Assembly (NCBI GenBank): GCA_964615975.1 | Contig: CAZTTH010000042.1 | Coordinates: 1 to 29,655 of the forward strand | Length of the DNA stretch: 29,655 nt | Direction: 5' to 3' | From: CAZTTH01 sp964615975 | GTDB lineage: Bacteria > Verrucomicrobiota > Lentisphaeria > JABSQK01 > JAJFLO01 | Part shown: positions 16,974 through 25,038 of the stretch, in pieces | Layout: every line of letters begins with the position of its first letter | Numbering within the stretch: position 1 is the first letter of the stretch | Notes under the pieces: model-generated | Seen by the model: the letters and a program-made list of their open reading frames with translations, nothing else | What the model was told of the DNA's origin: nothing | Databases searched by the model: none | Position numbers and translations under genes: made by a program

Positions 16974-18155
16974 ATGAATACCAATCACCCAGTCGGTATA
17001 GATGCTATCAGTTTCTACGTTCCCCATTTTTATATTGAGTTATCGACTATAGCGGCCCAGCACGGTATCTCCAGAGACTATTTCAAGATCAAATTAGGTC
17101 AGGAGAAAATGGCAGTTCCACCACCAGGTGAAGACATCATAACCATGGCCGCCAATGCCGCACGTACAGTATTGAAGGATTGCAACCGCGATGCGATTAG
17201 CTTATTGCTTTTTGCAACGGAATCCGGGATAGATCAATCTAAGGCAGGGGGAATTCACATACATAAATTATTGGGATTGCCATCCCGGTGCCGCATAGTT
17301 GAATTGAAACAAGCCTGTTACAGCGCCACGGTAGGAATGCAGCTGGCATTGCCCTTGATTCAGCAAAATCCCCAACAAAAAGCATTGTTGATCGCTAGTG
17401 ATATCGCACGGTATGGATTGGGCACAGCGGGTGAACCAACCCAAGGCGCCGGCGCGGTTGCCATGGTCATTAGCGCAGCACCAAAAATCCTGACGATCGC
17501 CAGCGAAAGTGGATATTATACCGATGATATCATGGATTTCTGGCGTCCGAATTACCGGGATGAAGCGTTGGTTGACGGAAGATTATCAATCAAGACTTAC
17601 CTGCATTCTCTACTGGAATCATGGCAACATTACCAACAACAAACCAATAAATTGCTGGCTGAATTCAGCCGTTTTTGTTATCATCTACCATTCTCCCAGA
17701 TCGCGGAAATGGCACATTTAAGATTGACCAGAGCGAATGGACTGGATCTTAACAGCGCGGAAATAGAAGAACAAATTTCCCCCGCCCTGATTTATAATCG
17801 TCTTATCGGCAACAGTTACGCTGCGTCGCTATACATTGCTCTGTCATCACTCTTGGATCATACAACAATCGATCTATCCAATCATCAAATTGGCTTCTTT
17901 AGTTATGGTTCAGGATGTGTGGCTGAGTTTTTCTGCGGGACAGTAATGCCTGGTTACCAACAGTATCTTCATACCAACCACCACTGCCAACTACTTGATA
18001 ACCGAACTGAATTGAATTATCAGAAATACCGTGAATTCTATCACTTTCCACTGCCCATAGATGGTAGTTCTCTTAATATACCGGACTATCCTACCGGTCA
18101 TTATAGATTACATCATATGGCGGCGCATAAACGCCACTACATAGAACTCAAGTAA
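16974..18155 (+). CDS. mvaS: Hydroxymethylglutaryl-CoA synthase
   Basis: The 393-residue thiolase-fold enzyme condenses acetyl-CoA with acetoacetyl-CoA to HMG-CoA, the entry to the mevalonate pathway. The bacterial MvaS triad is present: E83 in ATESGID, nucleophile C115 in LKQACYSATVGMQLA, and H237 in FCYHLPFSQIAEMA. Further family blocks are IDAISFYVPHFYI at the start, LGQEKMAVP, DIARYGLGTAGEPTQGAGAVAMVI, DFWRP, YNRLIGNSYAASLYIALSSLL and GFFSYGSGCVAEFF. The frame extends upstream to a TTG at 16905, but ATG 16974 begins directly before the conserved N-terminus. It ends 33 nt from the convergent permease gene. The mevalonate kinase, phosphomevalonate kinase and decarboxylase genes are not in the window. 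Confidence 0.95.
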   Translation: MNTNHPVGIDAISFYVPHFYIELSTIAAQHGISRDYFKIKLGQEKMAVPPPGEDIITMAANAARTVLKDCNRDAISLLLFATESGIDQSKAGGIHIHKLLGLPSRCRIVELKQACYSATVGMQLALPLIQQNPQQKALLIASDIARYGLGTAGEPTQGAGAVAMVISAAPKILTIASESGYYTDDIMDFWRPNYRDEALVDGRLSIKTYLHSLLESWQHYQQQTNKLLAEFSRFCYHLPFSQIAEMAHLRLTRANGLDLNSAEIEEQISPALIYNRLIGNSYAASLYIALSSLLDHTTIDLSNHQIGFFSYGSGCVAEFFCGTVMPGYQQYLHTNHHCQLLDNRTELNYQKYREFYHFPLPIDGSSLNIPDYPTGHYRLHHMAAHKRHYIELK

Positions 18156-18188
18156 GTGATATCAGCGCTCCTGGCTAAAAAAATATAA

Positions 18189-19502
18189 TTATTGCGGCGG
18201 TATTTGTTTGCCGTGCGGGTCTTGTTGAGGGGAATGGGTTGTGCTTGATAATTTATTCTGGAGATCAAGATCCGTAATGTGTTCTAATTGTTCAGCGGCA
18301 AAATGGAGATGATCGGTGCTGTAATTGCCTTCGGTGTAAAGATAGGTCTCCCATAAACGATGGGAACGAATTAGTGAACTGGCTGCGGTTTTGCCCTGTA
18401 CAGTTAAAGCCAAAGCGTGTGCCTGACGCATGATCTTGCCCTGGCGGATTAAATTGAAAAGTGCCATATGATATAATAAATGACCGCTGCCTCCATACTT
18501 GATAAGCAATCGCTTCATCACCTGGCTCTTATTGGGGATTGCCATTTCTTCCAGGCGATATAATAATCCAAGTATGTCTTCGCCAATAATGCGCAAGCTT
18601 AACAAGTTTCGCTGCACTAACTTGCCCAATACTCCGTGTCGTGGAGCACAGAATAACGCCACTCCAAATATCCCACCAGCGACAACTGCCATCATTCCGG
18701 TAGTGCTGGTATCTGAAAATCCCAGATATCCCGGGATGATAATGGCTGCGAGATGACCGCCTACCGCGGTCATGACTGCCACCACGACACTCAGCACGAT
18801 CATAATCGCGAGCCGATCAGTCAAGAGATAGGCAGTGGCAGGCGGTACGATCAACATGGCAATGACCAGGATACTTCCCACACTTTCAAATGCGGCAACT
18901 GTTGTAATTGCGACCATGGTCATTAACAGATAGTGGATTAATTGCGCGGGACATCCCAGAGTGGTTGCCAACTCGGGATCGAAGGTGGTAATTTTCAGTT
19001 CCTTGTAGAAGAAAATTACAAATCCAGTGTTCAAAAGCAAAATTCCAGTGAGCAAAATTACCGCAAGTGGAACATCAATACGACCGATACTCACGGTATT
19101 AAAAGGAATGTTTTCCAATGCTCCATAGAGTACACAACCCGGGTCCAGATCAACCGAATCTGCTGCTCTGACTATGATGATCAATCCAATCGCAAACAAA
19201 GTGGTGAACACCACTCCCATGGCAGCGCTTTCCTCAACTTTACCGAAATGTTGTATTGAATGAGTGAAAACAGAAGTTAATATGCCAACAATAATCGCCC
19301 CAATCAACATGACCCAACTGGCACGGCTATCACTAACCAAAAATGCGATCGCCAATCCTGGCAGCACAGCATGACTGATCGCATCACCCATCATACTGAG
19401 ACGGCGGAGAACCATAAAATTACCCAGTAAAGCGCAGGAAACTGCACATAAAATCCCGGCAATGATTATCCACGTATCAATGTATGACCAATATAAGTTC
19501 AT
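18189..19502 (-). CDS. Mn/Zn/Fe ABC permease fused to DtxR-like domain (second permease, TroD/YtgD position)
   Basis: This 437-residue protein has a hydrophobic ABC-3 permease core at about 1-300, with the family segment GNFMVLRRLSMMGDAISHAVLPGLAIAF near 27-54 and several membrane helices. About 135 soluble residues follow. Residues about 305-378 look like a winged helix (IGEDILGLLYRLEE... ending LTVQGKTAA). After this comes a DtxR dimerisation-like segment with H381 (SHRLWETY), E404, E407 and H408 in AAEQLEH, and a DPHG near the end. These match the H and E-x2-E-H metal-ligand pattern of MntR/DtxR. It is the last gene of the transporter operon, 58 nt behind the first permease. A built-in metal sensor or a releasable regulator is possible. 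The transported metal (Mn, Zn or Fe) cannot be told from sequence. Confidence 0.9.
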   Translation of the reverse strand: MNLYWSYIDTWIIIAGILCAVSCALLGNFMVLRRLSMMGDAISHAVLPGLAIAFLVSDSRASWVMLIGAIIVGILTSVFTHSIQHFGKVEESAAMGVVFTTLFAIGLIIIVRAADSVDLDPGCVLYGALENIPFNTVSIGRIDVPLAVILLTGILLLNTGFVIFFYKELKITTFDPELATTLGCPAQLIHYLLMTMVAITTVAAFESVGSILVIAMLIVPPATAYLLTDRLAIMIVLSVVVAVMTAVGGHLAAIIIPGYLGFSDTSTTGMMAVVAGGIFGVALFCAPRHGVLGKLVQRNLLSLRIIGEDILGLLYRLEEMAIPNKSQVMKRLLIKYGGSGHLLYHMALFNLIRQGKIMRQAHALALTVQGKTAASSLIRSHRLWETYLYTEGNYSTDHLHFAAEQLEHITDLDLQNKLSSTTHSPQQDPHGKQIPPQ

Positions 19503-19560
19503 AAACTTATTTTTAACAAGTTATTTTACTGTGAGCTTTATGTATGGCTTCCCTGACCTT

Positions 19561-20988
19561 CTATCTGAGCTGGTGTGGACTCACCGGCATGGGAATCGGT
19601 TGTCCTTGGGATTCCAATAATTTTTCGAGTTTTTCGACCATTTCCTTACCCAACACATGTTCAATGTGATCCGCATCCCGATCAACCCGGCTGGGAGCAA
19701 TATCCGCATGAGTTATCAAATACATTTCCCAGAGTCGGTGATTACGGACAAATCTTTTAGCCGATAAAATTCCCGAATTAGACAATCGATAGCTGCCTGA
19801 GTAAACCTCCTCCACCATTCCATCTCGTTTGGCCAGTTGCAAAGAGCGTTTAAGTCGGGCGGCCGACCAGGATCGGACTTGCAACAAATCATCAAACGTA
19901 ATTCCCATATCATTATTACTTGAGGTGGCGGCTGTTTTCATTTCCCACAATTCATAGATGGCGCGCAAAAGGTGCTGCCGGTCGATTCCACGATTGAGCT
20001 TCCAATAACGATGTAACAATACCGCATATCCACTTTTGCTCCCCAGAATCATACTGATTACGAAAATAGTGGCGGCCATCATCACGATAATCGCACCGGC
20101 AGGCAACCGCGGCAATAAAGCACTTAATGATGCGCCTAGATAACCGCTGGCCGCTCCCATGACCGCTGACAATACCAATACCTTAAGTAGATTATCGCTC
20201 CAAAATCGTGCCGCCGCAGAGGGTATGATAAATAATGCAATGACCAAAATCAGTCCAACCGCCTGCAATCCGATTACAGTAACAATCACCACCAAGAGCA
20301 TCATCAAGATATCCAGCTTGGCCACCGGCCAGCCTTGTGCGGCAGCATAACTTTCATCGAAACATAGGAGAGCAAACTCCTTGAATAACAGTCCACAGGC
20401 AAGCAAGATCATCAGCGTTGATAATGCAATCAATTGCGCATCTTGAGTTAACATGGACGCGGTTTTGCCATAGATGAAAGATTCCAGCCCGGCAGCGTGC
20501 CCAGTTTTCATCTTTTGTATGATTGTCAAGATGGCAACTCCGGCGCCAAAAAATGTGCTTAATATGATGCCCAGCGCGGCATCTTCCTTGATTCGTGAGA
20601 CCCGTCGGATGAACAGGATCAACATCATTCCGACGACACCGCTAATAAATGCACCAATCAGTAGCCCAGGCAGATATTTCCCGCTTCCACCACAAGCGAC
20701 CATGACAATGAAGGCAATTCCAATACCCGGCAAGGTGGCATGACTAATGGCATCACCCATCAGTGAGCGTTTGCGCAGTAACATAAAAGTCCCGATGACA
20801 CCTGATGTCATCCCCAGCAAGGTGACACCGATAACCACGATTCGGGTATTATGATCAGCTAAACTGAGCACTCGTATCAGTTCGGCAGTCGAAGGCAGTT
20901 GCAATGAGGTGTCGGCCAATGAATTTTGGGAGGCGTGGGTCCAGTTGTTTAGCAGCAAACTCAAAGTGTATAAAGGGAATTTATTCAT
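19561..20988 (-). CDS. Mn/Zn/Fe ABC permease fused to DtxR-like domain (first permease, TroC/YtgC position)
   Basis: The 475-residue protein has an N-terminal segment of about 45 residues, then an ABC-3 permease core (about 48-325) with FMLLRKRSLMGDAISHATLPGIG and many hydrophobic helices. A soluble tail of about 135 residues follows. The tail starts RAIYELWEMK near 350, has a winged-helix pattern (ITFDDLLQVRSWSAARLKRS... SGSYRLSNSGILSA), and then a dimerisation-like segment with H417 in RNHRLWEMY and D440, E443, H444 in DADHIEH. The metal-ligand pattern is thus kept, with Asp replacing the first Glu. The SH3-like third domain of full DtxR is absent. Chlamydial YtgC has the same permease-plus-repressor design (YtgCR). 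It lies 43 nt behind the ATPase gene. Confidence 0.9.
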   Translation of the reverse strand: MNKFPLYTLSLLLNNWTHASQNSLADTSLQLPSTAELIRVLSLADHNTRIVVIGVTLLGMTSGVIGTFMLLRKRSLMGDAISHATLPGIGIAFIVMVACGGSGKYLPGLLIGAFISGVVGMMLILFIRRVSRIKEDAALGIILSTFFGAGVAILTIIQKMKTGHAAGLESFIYGKTASMLTQDAQLIALSTLMILLACGLLFKEFALLCFDESYAAAQGWPVAKLDILMMLLVVIVTVIGLQAVGLILVIALFIIPSAAARFWSDNLLKVLVLSAVMGAASGYLGASLSALLPRLPAGAIIVMMAATIFVISMILGSKSGYAVLLHRYWKLNRGIDRQHLLRAIYELWEMKTAATSSNNDMGITFDDLLQVRSWSAARLKRSLQLAKRDGMVEEVYSGSYRLSNSGILSAKRFVRNHRLWEMYLITHADIAPSRVDRDADHIEHVLGKEMVEKLEKLLESQGQPIPMPVSPHQLR

Positions 20989-21031
20989 AATTTGTCAAGG
21001 AACCAAAGTGTGCCATTTGATCTGAGTCAAA

Positions 21032-21898
21032 TCATGTTTTAAAGCGGGAAATGGCTTGAATTGCTTCATCCAGTAACGTTAATCGTCCACCGTAGGTTTT
21101 ATGCAAATTGGCGGCAGTAAATACTTTTTGGGTTTCCCCGGCAGCGACGACACGCATGTTGAGTAAAATTACATAATCGAAGTATTCGGGTGCAGTTTGA
21201 AGATCATGATGGATTACCACCACGGTTTTCCTTTCAGCGCGAAGTTCCTTAAGGAGTTTGACAATGGTGGTTTCAGTAGCGGCATCGACGCCCGCAAACG
21301 GTTCATCCATGAGATAAATTCGCGCATCTTGCACCAGGGCACGCGCGAGAAAGATTCGTTGTTGTTGACCGCCGGATAATTGATTTATCTGACGCTTGGC
21401 AAAGTCAGCCATTCCTAATCGTGACATGGCATTGATAGCTGCCTCGCGATGAATTCTGGTAACCGGCTTGAACCAACCGATTTTCCCATATCTCCCCATG
21501 GTGACGACATCGAGGGCAGTCACCGGAAAATCCCAATCGACACTTTCACGTTGGGGTACATAACCGACAAGGTGACGATTCTGGCGATACGTCTGGCCAT
21601 AAATCTGAATTCTTCCTGATGCCCTTGGCACCAAATCCATCACCGCTTTGAGCATGGTGCTTTTACCGGCGCCATTTGGTCCGATAATCCCAACTACTTT
21701 TCCTTCAGGAATAGCACAGTCAACATCCCAGAGAACAGGTTTATGATGGTACGCTACTGTTAAGTCCTGTACGTGTACCGGAAATGATTCGGGTGGCTGC
21801 AGAACCGATGCATGTTTTTGCGGGTTCAGGAGTAATTCTTGAGGTAGATTTTCAGCCATGGATTCGTTACTTGAATCAGTTCTTCCTGAATAGGTCAT
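21032..21898 (-). CDS. Metal ABC transporter ATP-binding protein (TroB/YtgB type)
   Basis: The 288-residue ATPase has Walker A GPNGAGKST (73-81), a Q-loop in VGYVPQRESVDWDFPVTALDVV, the ABC signature LSGGQQQR (174-181), Walker B IYLMDEP (194-200) and an H-loop in VVVIHHDLQT (about 227-236). The wording VPQRESVDWDFPVTALDVVTMGRYG is typical of Mn/Zn/Fe importers. It powers uptake through the two fused permeases. The roughly 38-residue N-terminal lead before the ABC domain is longer than usual, and Met14 is an alternative start. ATG 21898 comes only 4 nt after the stop of the binding-protein gene, pointing to translational coupling. Confidence 0.95.
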   Translation of the reverse strand: MTYSGRTDSSNESMAENLPQELLLNPQKHASVLQPPESFPVHVQDLTVAYHHKPVLWDVDCAIPEGKVVGIIGPNGAGKSTMLKAVMDLVPRASGRIQIYGQTYRQNRHLVGYVPQRESVDWDFPVTALDVVTMGRYGKIGWFKPVTRIHREAAINAMSRLGMADFAKRQINQLSGGQQQRIFLARALVQDARIYLMDEPFAGVDAATETTIVKLLKELRAERKTVVVIHHDLQTAPEYFDYVILLNMRVVAAGETQKVFTAANLHKTYGGRLTLLDEAIQAISRFKT

Positions 21899-21902
21899 GG
21901 GA

Positions 21903-22865
21903 TTAACGCCCTAGTAACTTTCCTGACATTCCGCGTTCGGGAGCGACACCTCCCAGAGCTCGGGTAATGGTAGTTATGTTATGATCGATCATGCCAATGT
22001 ATGTGCCTTCATAGGTGTCAGGTGTGCCCATGGCATCGGAATATAATGAGCCACCAATGATCACATCCCGGCCTTTGGTTTTTGCGCCTTCAATCAAGGC
22101 TCGAACATTTTTGTCGGCCACACTAGTCTCGACAAATACCGCTTTGATATTGCGCTGGACAATGAGATCTACCAGGTGATTGATATCCTTCAAGCCGGCT
22201 TCGGACTCGGTTGAAATTCCCTGAATTCCAAGAACTTCAATATCGTACGCGCGACCAAAATAATTGAAGGCGTCATGGGCGGTAATTAACACCCGACCCT
22301 CTCGAGGAATCGAAGCAATCGCTTGTTTTGCATATGTGTCGAGTTTTTCCAGTTCCAAAAGATAATCAGAAGCGCGTTGCTCATAAAATTTTTTATTTAT
22401 CGGATCGACATTGCTCAATGATTTTGCGATTGCCTCCACGGCCTTGCTCCAGCCCCGCACATCCATCCACACATGGGGATCGAAATGACCAGCCATTTCT
22501 TTGGGTTCTAATAGATAAGATTCATCAATTAATTCAGTAACCGCAAATACCGGTTTGCCTTTGCGCGCCACTTTGACTAATACATCGGCAAGTTTTCCTT
22601 CCAGCATTAGACCCGAATAAAAGATCACATCCGCATTGAGGAGAGTAGAGACGTCATTGCGTGTTGATTTATAGAGATGCGGATCAACTCCCTCTCCGAT
22701 AATGTTGTTCGCATTGGCCCTGTCGCCAACAACTTGTTTGACAATATCATTTACCATTCCAACGGTCGTTGTGATGGTATATGGATAGGTTGAGATCAAA
22801 ATGGGAGCTGCCATTAAAGGTGTGGTAGTTCCTGTAATGAAGAGTCCAACCATTAATTTCTTCAT
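21903..22865 (-). CDS. Periplasmic metal-binding protein of ABC importer (TroA/ZnuA family)
   Basis: The frame opens at ATG 22925, but I chose ATG 22865, which gives 320 residues with a compact signal peptide (MKKLMVGLFI... LMAAP). With that start the four metal ligands of the cluster A-1 family are H63 (GVDPHLY), H131 (DPHVWMD), H197 (TAHDAFNYFGRAY) and D277 (GGSLYSDAMG). Those numbers are close to TroA's H68, H133, H199 and D279. A long backbone helix follows the second ligand. It captures Mn2+, Zn2+ or Fe in the periplasm and delivers it to the permeases. There is no His-rich loop of the ZnuA kind, which leans towards Mn/Fe or general use (inference). A minus-strand TATAAT at 22943-22938 gives a normal leader only with the shorter start. 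It is the first gene of the operon and divergent from the DtxR-type regulator. Confidence 0.93.
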   Translation of the reverse strand: MKKLMVGLFITGTTTPLMAAPILISTYPYTITTTVGMVNDIVKQVVGDRANANNIIGEGVDPHLYKSTRNDVSTLLNADVIFYSGLMLEGKLADVLVKVARKGKPVFAVTELIDESYLLEPKEMAGHFDPHVWMDVRGWSKAVEAIAKSLSNVDPINKKFYEQRASDYLLELEKLDTYAKQAIASIPREGRVLITAHDAFNYFGRAYDIEVLGIQGISTESEAGLKDINHLVDLIVQRNIKAVFVETSVADKNVRALIEGAKTKGRDVIIGGSLYSDAMGTPDTYEGTYIGMIDHNITTITRALGGVAPERGMSGKLLGR

Positions 22866-22925
22866 GGCAGTTTTCAATGAAGTAAGACAACAGTAAAATT
22901 GATATGCAGGGGCATAAGCTTTCAT

Positions 22926-23246
22926 TAGATTACTCTGATTATATATTTTTATATTACGAAATATTTATTTTTATTAGTCTAAATAGTATTGCTATATGTT
23001 AATTATTCAATACTATTGATTAAAAAAATCTTTATTTTTATAAATTACAAATTGCTTTTTTATTATTCAAAATAAATATTGTGTATAATCAAAAATAATC
23101 TCCATTCAATATTTGTGTAATAAAAAGAGTGACAAATGGTATAAGCCATATGTAATCGCCCCAGAAGTCCCCAGTGAACTGATGCGATACAGCCCTTGAC
23201 TTATCAAACAATAACTGGAGTAATCCCACGAAATCAAAGAATTATC
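22926..23246. promoter_or_regulatory. AT-rich divergent control region with a perfect 10-bp inverted repeat
   Basis: This gap between the divergent binding-protein gene and the DtxR-type regulator holds no convincing gene. AATAGTATTG at 22982-22991 and CAATACTATT at 23008-23017 form a perfect 10-bp inverted repeat across 16 nt, a candidate operator. A minus-strand TATAAT lies at 22943-22938, facing the transporter, and a plus-strand TATAAT at 23084-23089, facing the regulator. Two similar tracts, AATATTGTGTATAATC near 23075 and AATATTTGTGTAATAA near 23108, form an imperfect direct repeat. Control by the adjacent DtxR-family protein is inferred from position only. Confidence 0.5.
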
Positions 23247-23915
23247 ATGGCCAGCAGCACGGTAGAAAATTACTTAAAGCAACTTTATCTTGAACGCCAG
23301 CGCCGCGATCAAAAACTAGTTGGCATGGGACGATTGGCTGAAATCATGACTGTAACCCCGGCTACTGCTACAGCCATGGTAAAACTTTTGGCCAAATCCG
23401 GTTATGTCAAATATCAACCACGCACTGGTTCTACTTTAACTTCCAAAGGTGAAACCTTGGCAATTCAAGTGTTGCGCCGGCACCGGTTGCTTGAATTGTT
23501 TTTAGTCAAAGTTCTGGATTTCGATTGGTCAGAAGTCCACGACGAAGCCGAACGATTGGAGCATGCCATTTCCGAAAAACTTTTACAGCGGATCGATGAT
23601 TATATGGGGCATCCTTTGGTCGACCCTCATGGTGATCCTATTCCCAGCGCTGATGGCGAGGTGATTGAACAACGCCTAATCAGTCTCGCCACCTGTCATC
23701 CCAATCAAAAGGTGAAGATTGTTCGAATTGTGGAGCAAGACCGGGATTTTTTGTTAATGGCTCATCGTCATCATTTAGTTCCAGGCAATCAATTTACCAT
23801 CCTGGTCAAAGATGCGCTGGCAGAAGCAATTACAATTCAATCACAGAATCCCGATGAAACCATTACCCTAGGCATTGGGGCGGCGGCAAAAATCATGGTT
23901 GAAACGTATCAATAA
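23247..23915 (+). CDS. DtxR/MntR-family metal-dependent regulator
   Basis: The 222-residue repressor has a winged helix (about 28-62, MGRLAEIMTVTPATATAMVK then LTSKGE). The dimerisation domain carries metal ligands H79 (RRHRLLELF) and E102, E105, H106 (DEAERLEHAI), followed by DPHGDPIP. A C-terminal SH3/FeoA-like domain from about 148 ends GAAAKIMVE. E102-x2-E105-H106 matches the Mn type (MntR E99, E102, H103), but the N-terminal helix reads VENYLKQLY, giving N8 and K11 where MntR has D8 and E11. The ligand set is therefore mixed. ATG 23247 is chosen over an upstream TTG at 23196 because it starts at the family core. It probably represses the divergent transporter operon under metal sufficiency, and it is followed after 28 nt by an outer-membrane protein gene. 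Confidence 0.92.
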   Translation: MASSTVENYLKQLYLERQRRDQKLVGMGRLAEIMTVTPATATAMVKLLAKSGYVKYQPRTGSTLTSKGETLAIQVLRRHRLLELFLVKVLDFDWSEVHDEAERLEHAISEKLLQRIDDYMGHPLVDPHGDPIPSADGEVIEQRLISLATCHPNQKVKIVRIVEQDRDFLLMAHRHHLVPGNQFTILVKDALAEAITIQSQNPDETITLGIGAAAKIMVETYQ

Positions 23916-23943
23916 TTACCCAACAAATAATAGGAAAATAATC

Positions 23944-24783
23944 ATGATAAGTTTCAGTTTATGTTCTTTACGCCACTTATTTATCACTGCAATGGTGTCC
24001 TCGGTCATAATTGTTATTGGAATACAAACTGCGTTGGGGCAGGCACGGGATTTGATAACCGATCGTCCGGATCAGACGGAATCAAGTGAAACTCTCGATC
24101 CCGGTTATTACCAGCTTGAGTTGGGATGGACGCACCGCGAGAACAAAGATGGCGGGACTAAATCAGAGGGTGATAGTTATCCCGAAACATTATTACGTAT
24201 GGGGATTCTGCCAGATTTGGAGCTTCGTCTGGGGTTTTCTGGTTACCAGTCCGAGAAAATTGATGACAGGAGTGGCGTAAATAATAAAGAGACAGGGATG
24301 GGTGATACTGAAATCGGATTCAAATATGATTTAGGTGATGAACGTGGACTTATTCCCGACACTGCTTTTCTCTTTCATCTTTCCATTCCTTCTGGGGATG
24401 ATGAATTTACAACTAATCGCCATGACCCATCATTTCGATTTCTGTTTTCACATACATTGTCGGATCGTTTTTCCTTCAGCTATAATCTGGGCACACAATG
24501 GGAAACAAATGAAGACTTACATGGTGACAACAACACCCTGGCGATATTCCAGTACACGACAAGTTTGGGGTTAACCCTGACTGAGCGCCTCGGTGGATTT
24601 ATTGAGCTCTTTGGTGATATTCCACTGAATGCCCACGGGAATCCCGCAAATTCATTCAATGGCGGCTTCACGTTTCAAATTAAAAAAAACATACAATTCG
24701 ATATTGCTGGCGGTGTGGGTTTATCAGACTATGCGGATGATTGGTTCGCAGGTGTCGGGTTGAGTGTGCGTCTGCCTGATTAA
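23944..24783 (+). CDS. Outer-membrane beta-barrel transporter-like protein
   Basis: This 279-residue protein has an N-terminal membrane segment and signal peptide (LRHLFITAMVSSVIIVIGIQTALGQA), then the opening ITDRPDQTESSETLDPGYYQLELGW. That opening is typical of the family often labelled 'transporter' or 'MetA-pathway of phenol degradation' outer-membrane proteins. The rest alternates short amphipathic strands with turns (GMGDTEIGFKYDLGD, FRFLFSHTLSDRFSFSYNLG, GVGLSVRLPD at the end), as expected of a beta-barrel. The start is ATG 23944 with AGGAAA upstream; a longer frame back to 23875 overlaps the regulator and is less likely. Sitting 28 nt behind the DtxR-type gene, it may be a metal-regulated outer-membrane channel. 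The substrate is unknown. Confidence 0.82.
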   Translation: MISFSLCSLRHLFITAMVSSVIIVIGIQTALGQARDLITDRPDQTESSETLDPGYYQLELGWTHRENKDGGTKSEGDSYPETLLRMGILPDLELRLGFSGYQSEKIDDRSGVNNKETGMGDTEIGFKYDLGDERGLIPDTAFLFHLSIPSGDDEFTTNRHDPSFRFLFSHTLSDRFSFSYNLGTQWETNEDLHGDNNTLAIFQYTTSLGLTLTERLGGFIELFGDIPLNAHGNPANSFNGGFTFQIKKNIQFDIAGGVGLSDYADDWFAGVGLSVRLPD

Positions 24784-24864
24784 TCCAAAGTTGTCAACGT
24801 CTGCCCATTTCAAAAAACCTTCAATACATTGATATTTTTATGAGACTGATTAATGGGGAATAAT

Positions 24865-24899
24865 CGCATTCTGATCTGTTTAATTAATGATGGAATGCG
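24865..24899. repeat. 7-bp inverted repeat in intergenic region
   Basis: CGCATTC (24865-24871) and GAATGCG (24893-24899) form a perfect inverted repeat with a 21-nt spacer, about 80 nt after the outer-membrane protein gene. It could be a regulatory site for the porin or chance. The rest of 24784-25038 shows no gene. Confidence 0.3.
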
Positions 24900-24980
24900 T
24901 TGCCTTGGTGAGGATAGAAGTTAAATTGGCATCAATGGTCATTCCCTTTCATCAGGGTTCGACTTTTTGTTTTCGAAAAT

Positions 24981-25000
24981 CTGATAAATGATGTTATCAG
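24981..25000. promoter_or_regulatory. Candidate palindromic operator ahead of the OprB-type porin
   Basis: CTGATAAATGATGTTATCAG is a perfect 7-bp inverted repeat (CTGATAA / TTATCAG) with a 6-nt spacer, ending 38 nt before the porin start codon. Size and symmetry suit a dimeric repressor or activator. It contains the upstream ATG at 24988, which argues against that codon being the real start. Confidence 0.45.
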
Positions 25001-25038
25001 TGTACGGTTTCAATCGTTTCCATAAAACAGGAGAAATA

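Noticed and set aside
22926..23246. A metal-sensing riboswitch in the leader of the transporter or regulator
   Set aside because: No conserved riboswitch core is visible; the region is AT-rich and explained at least as well by protein operators.
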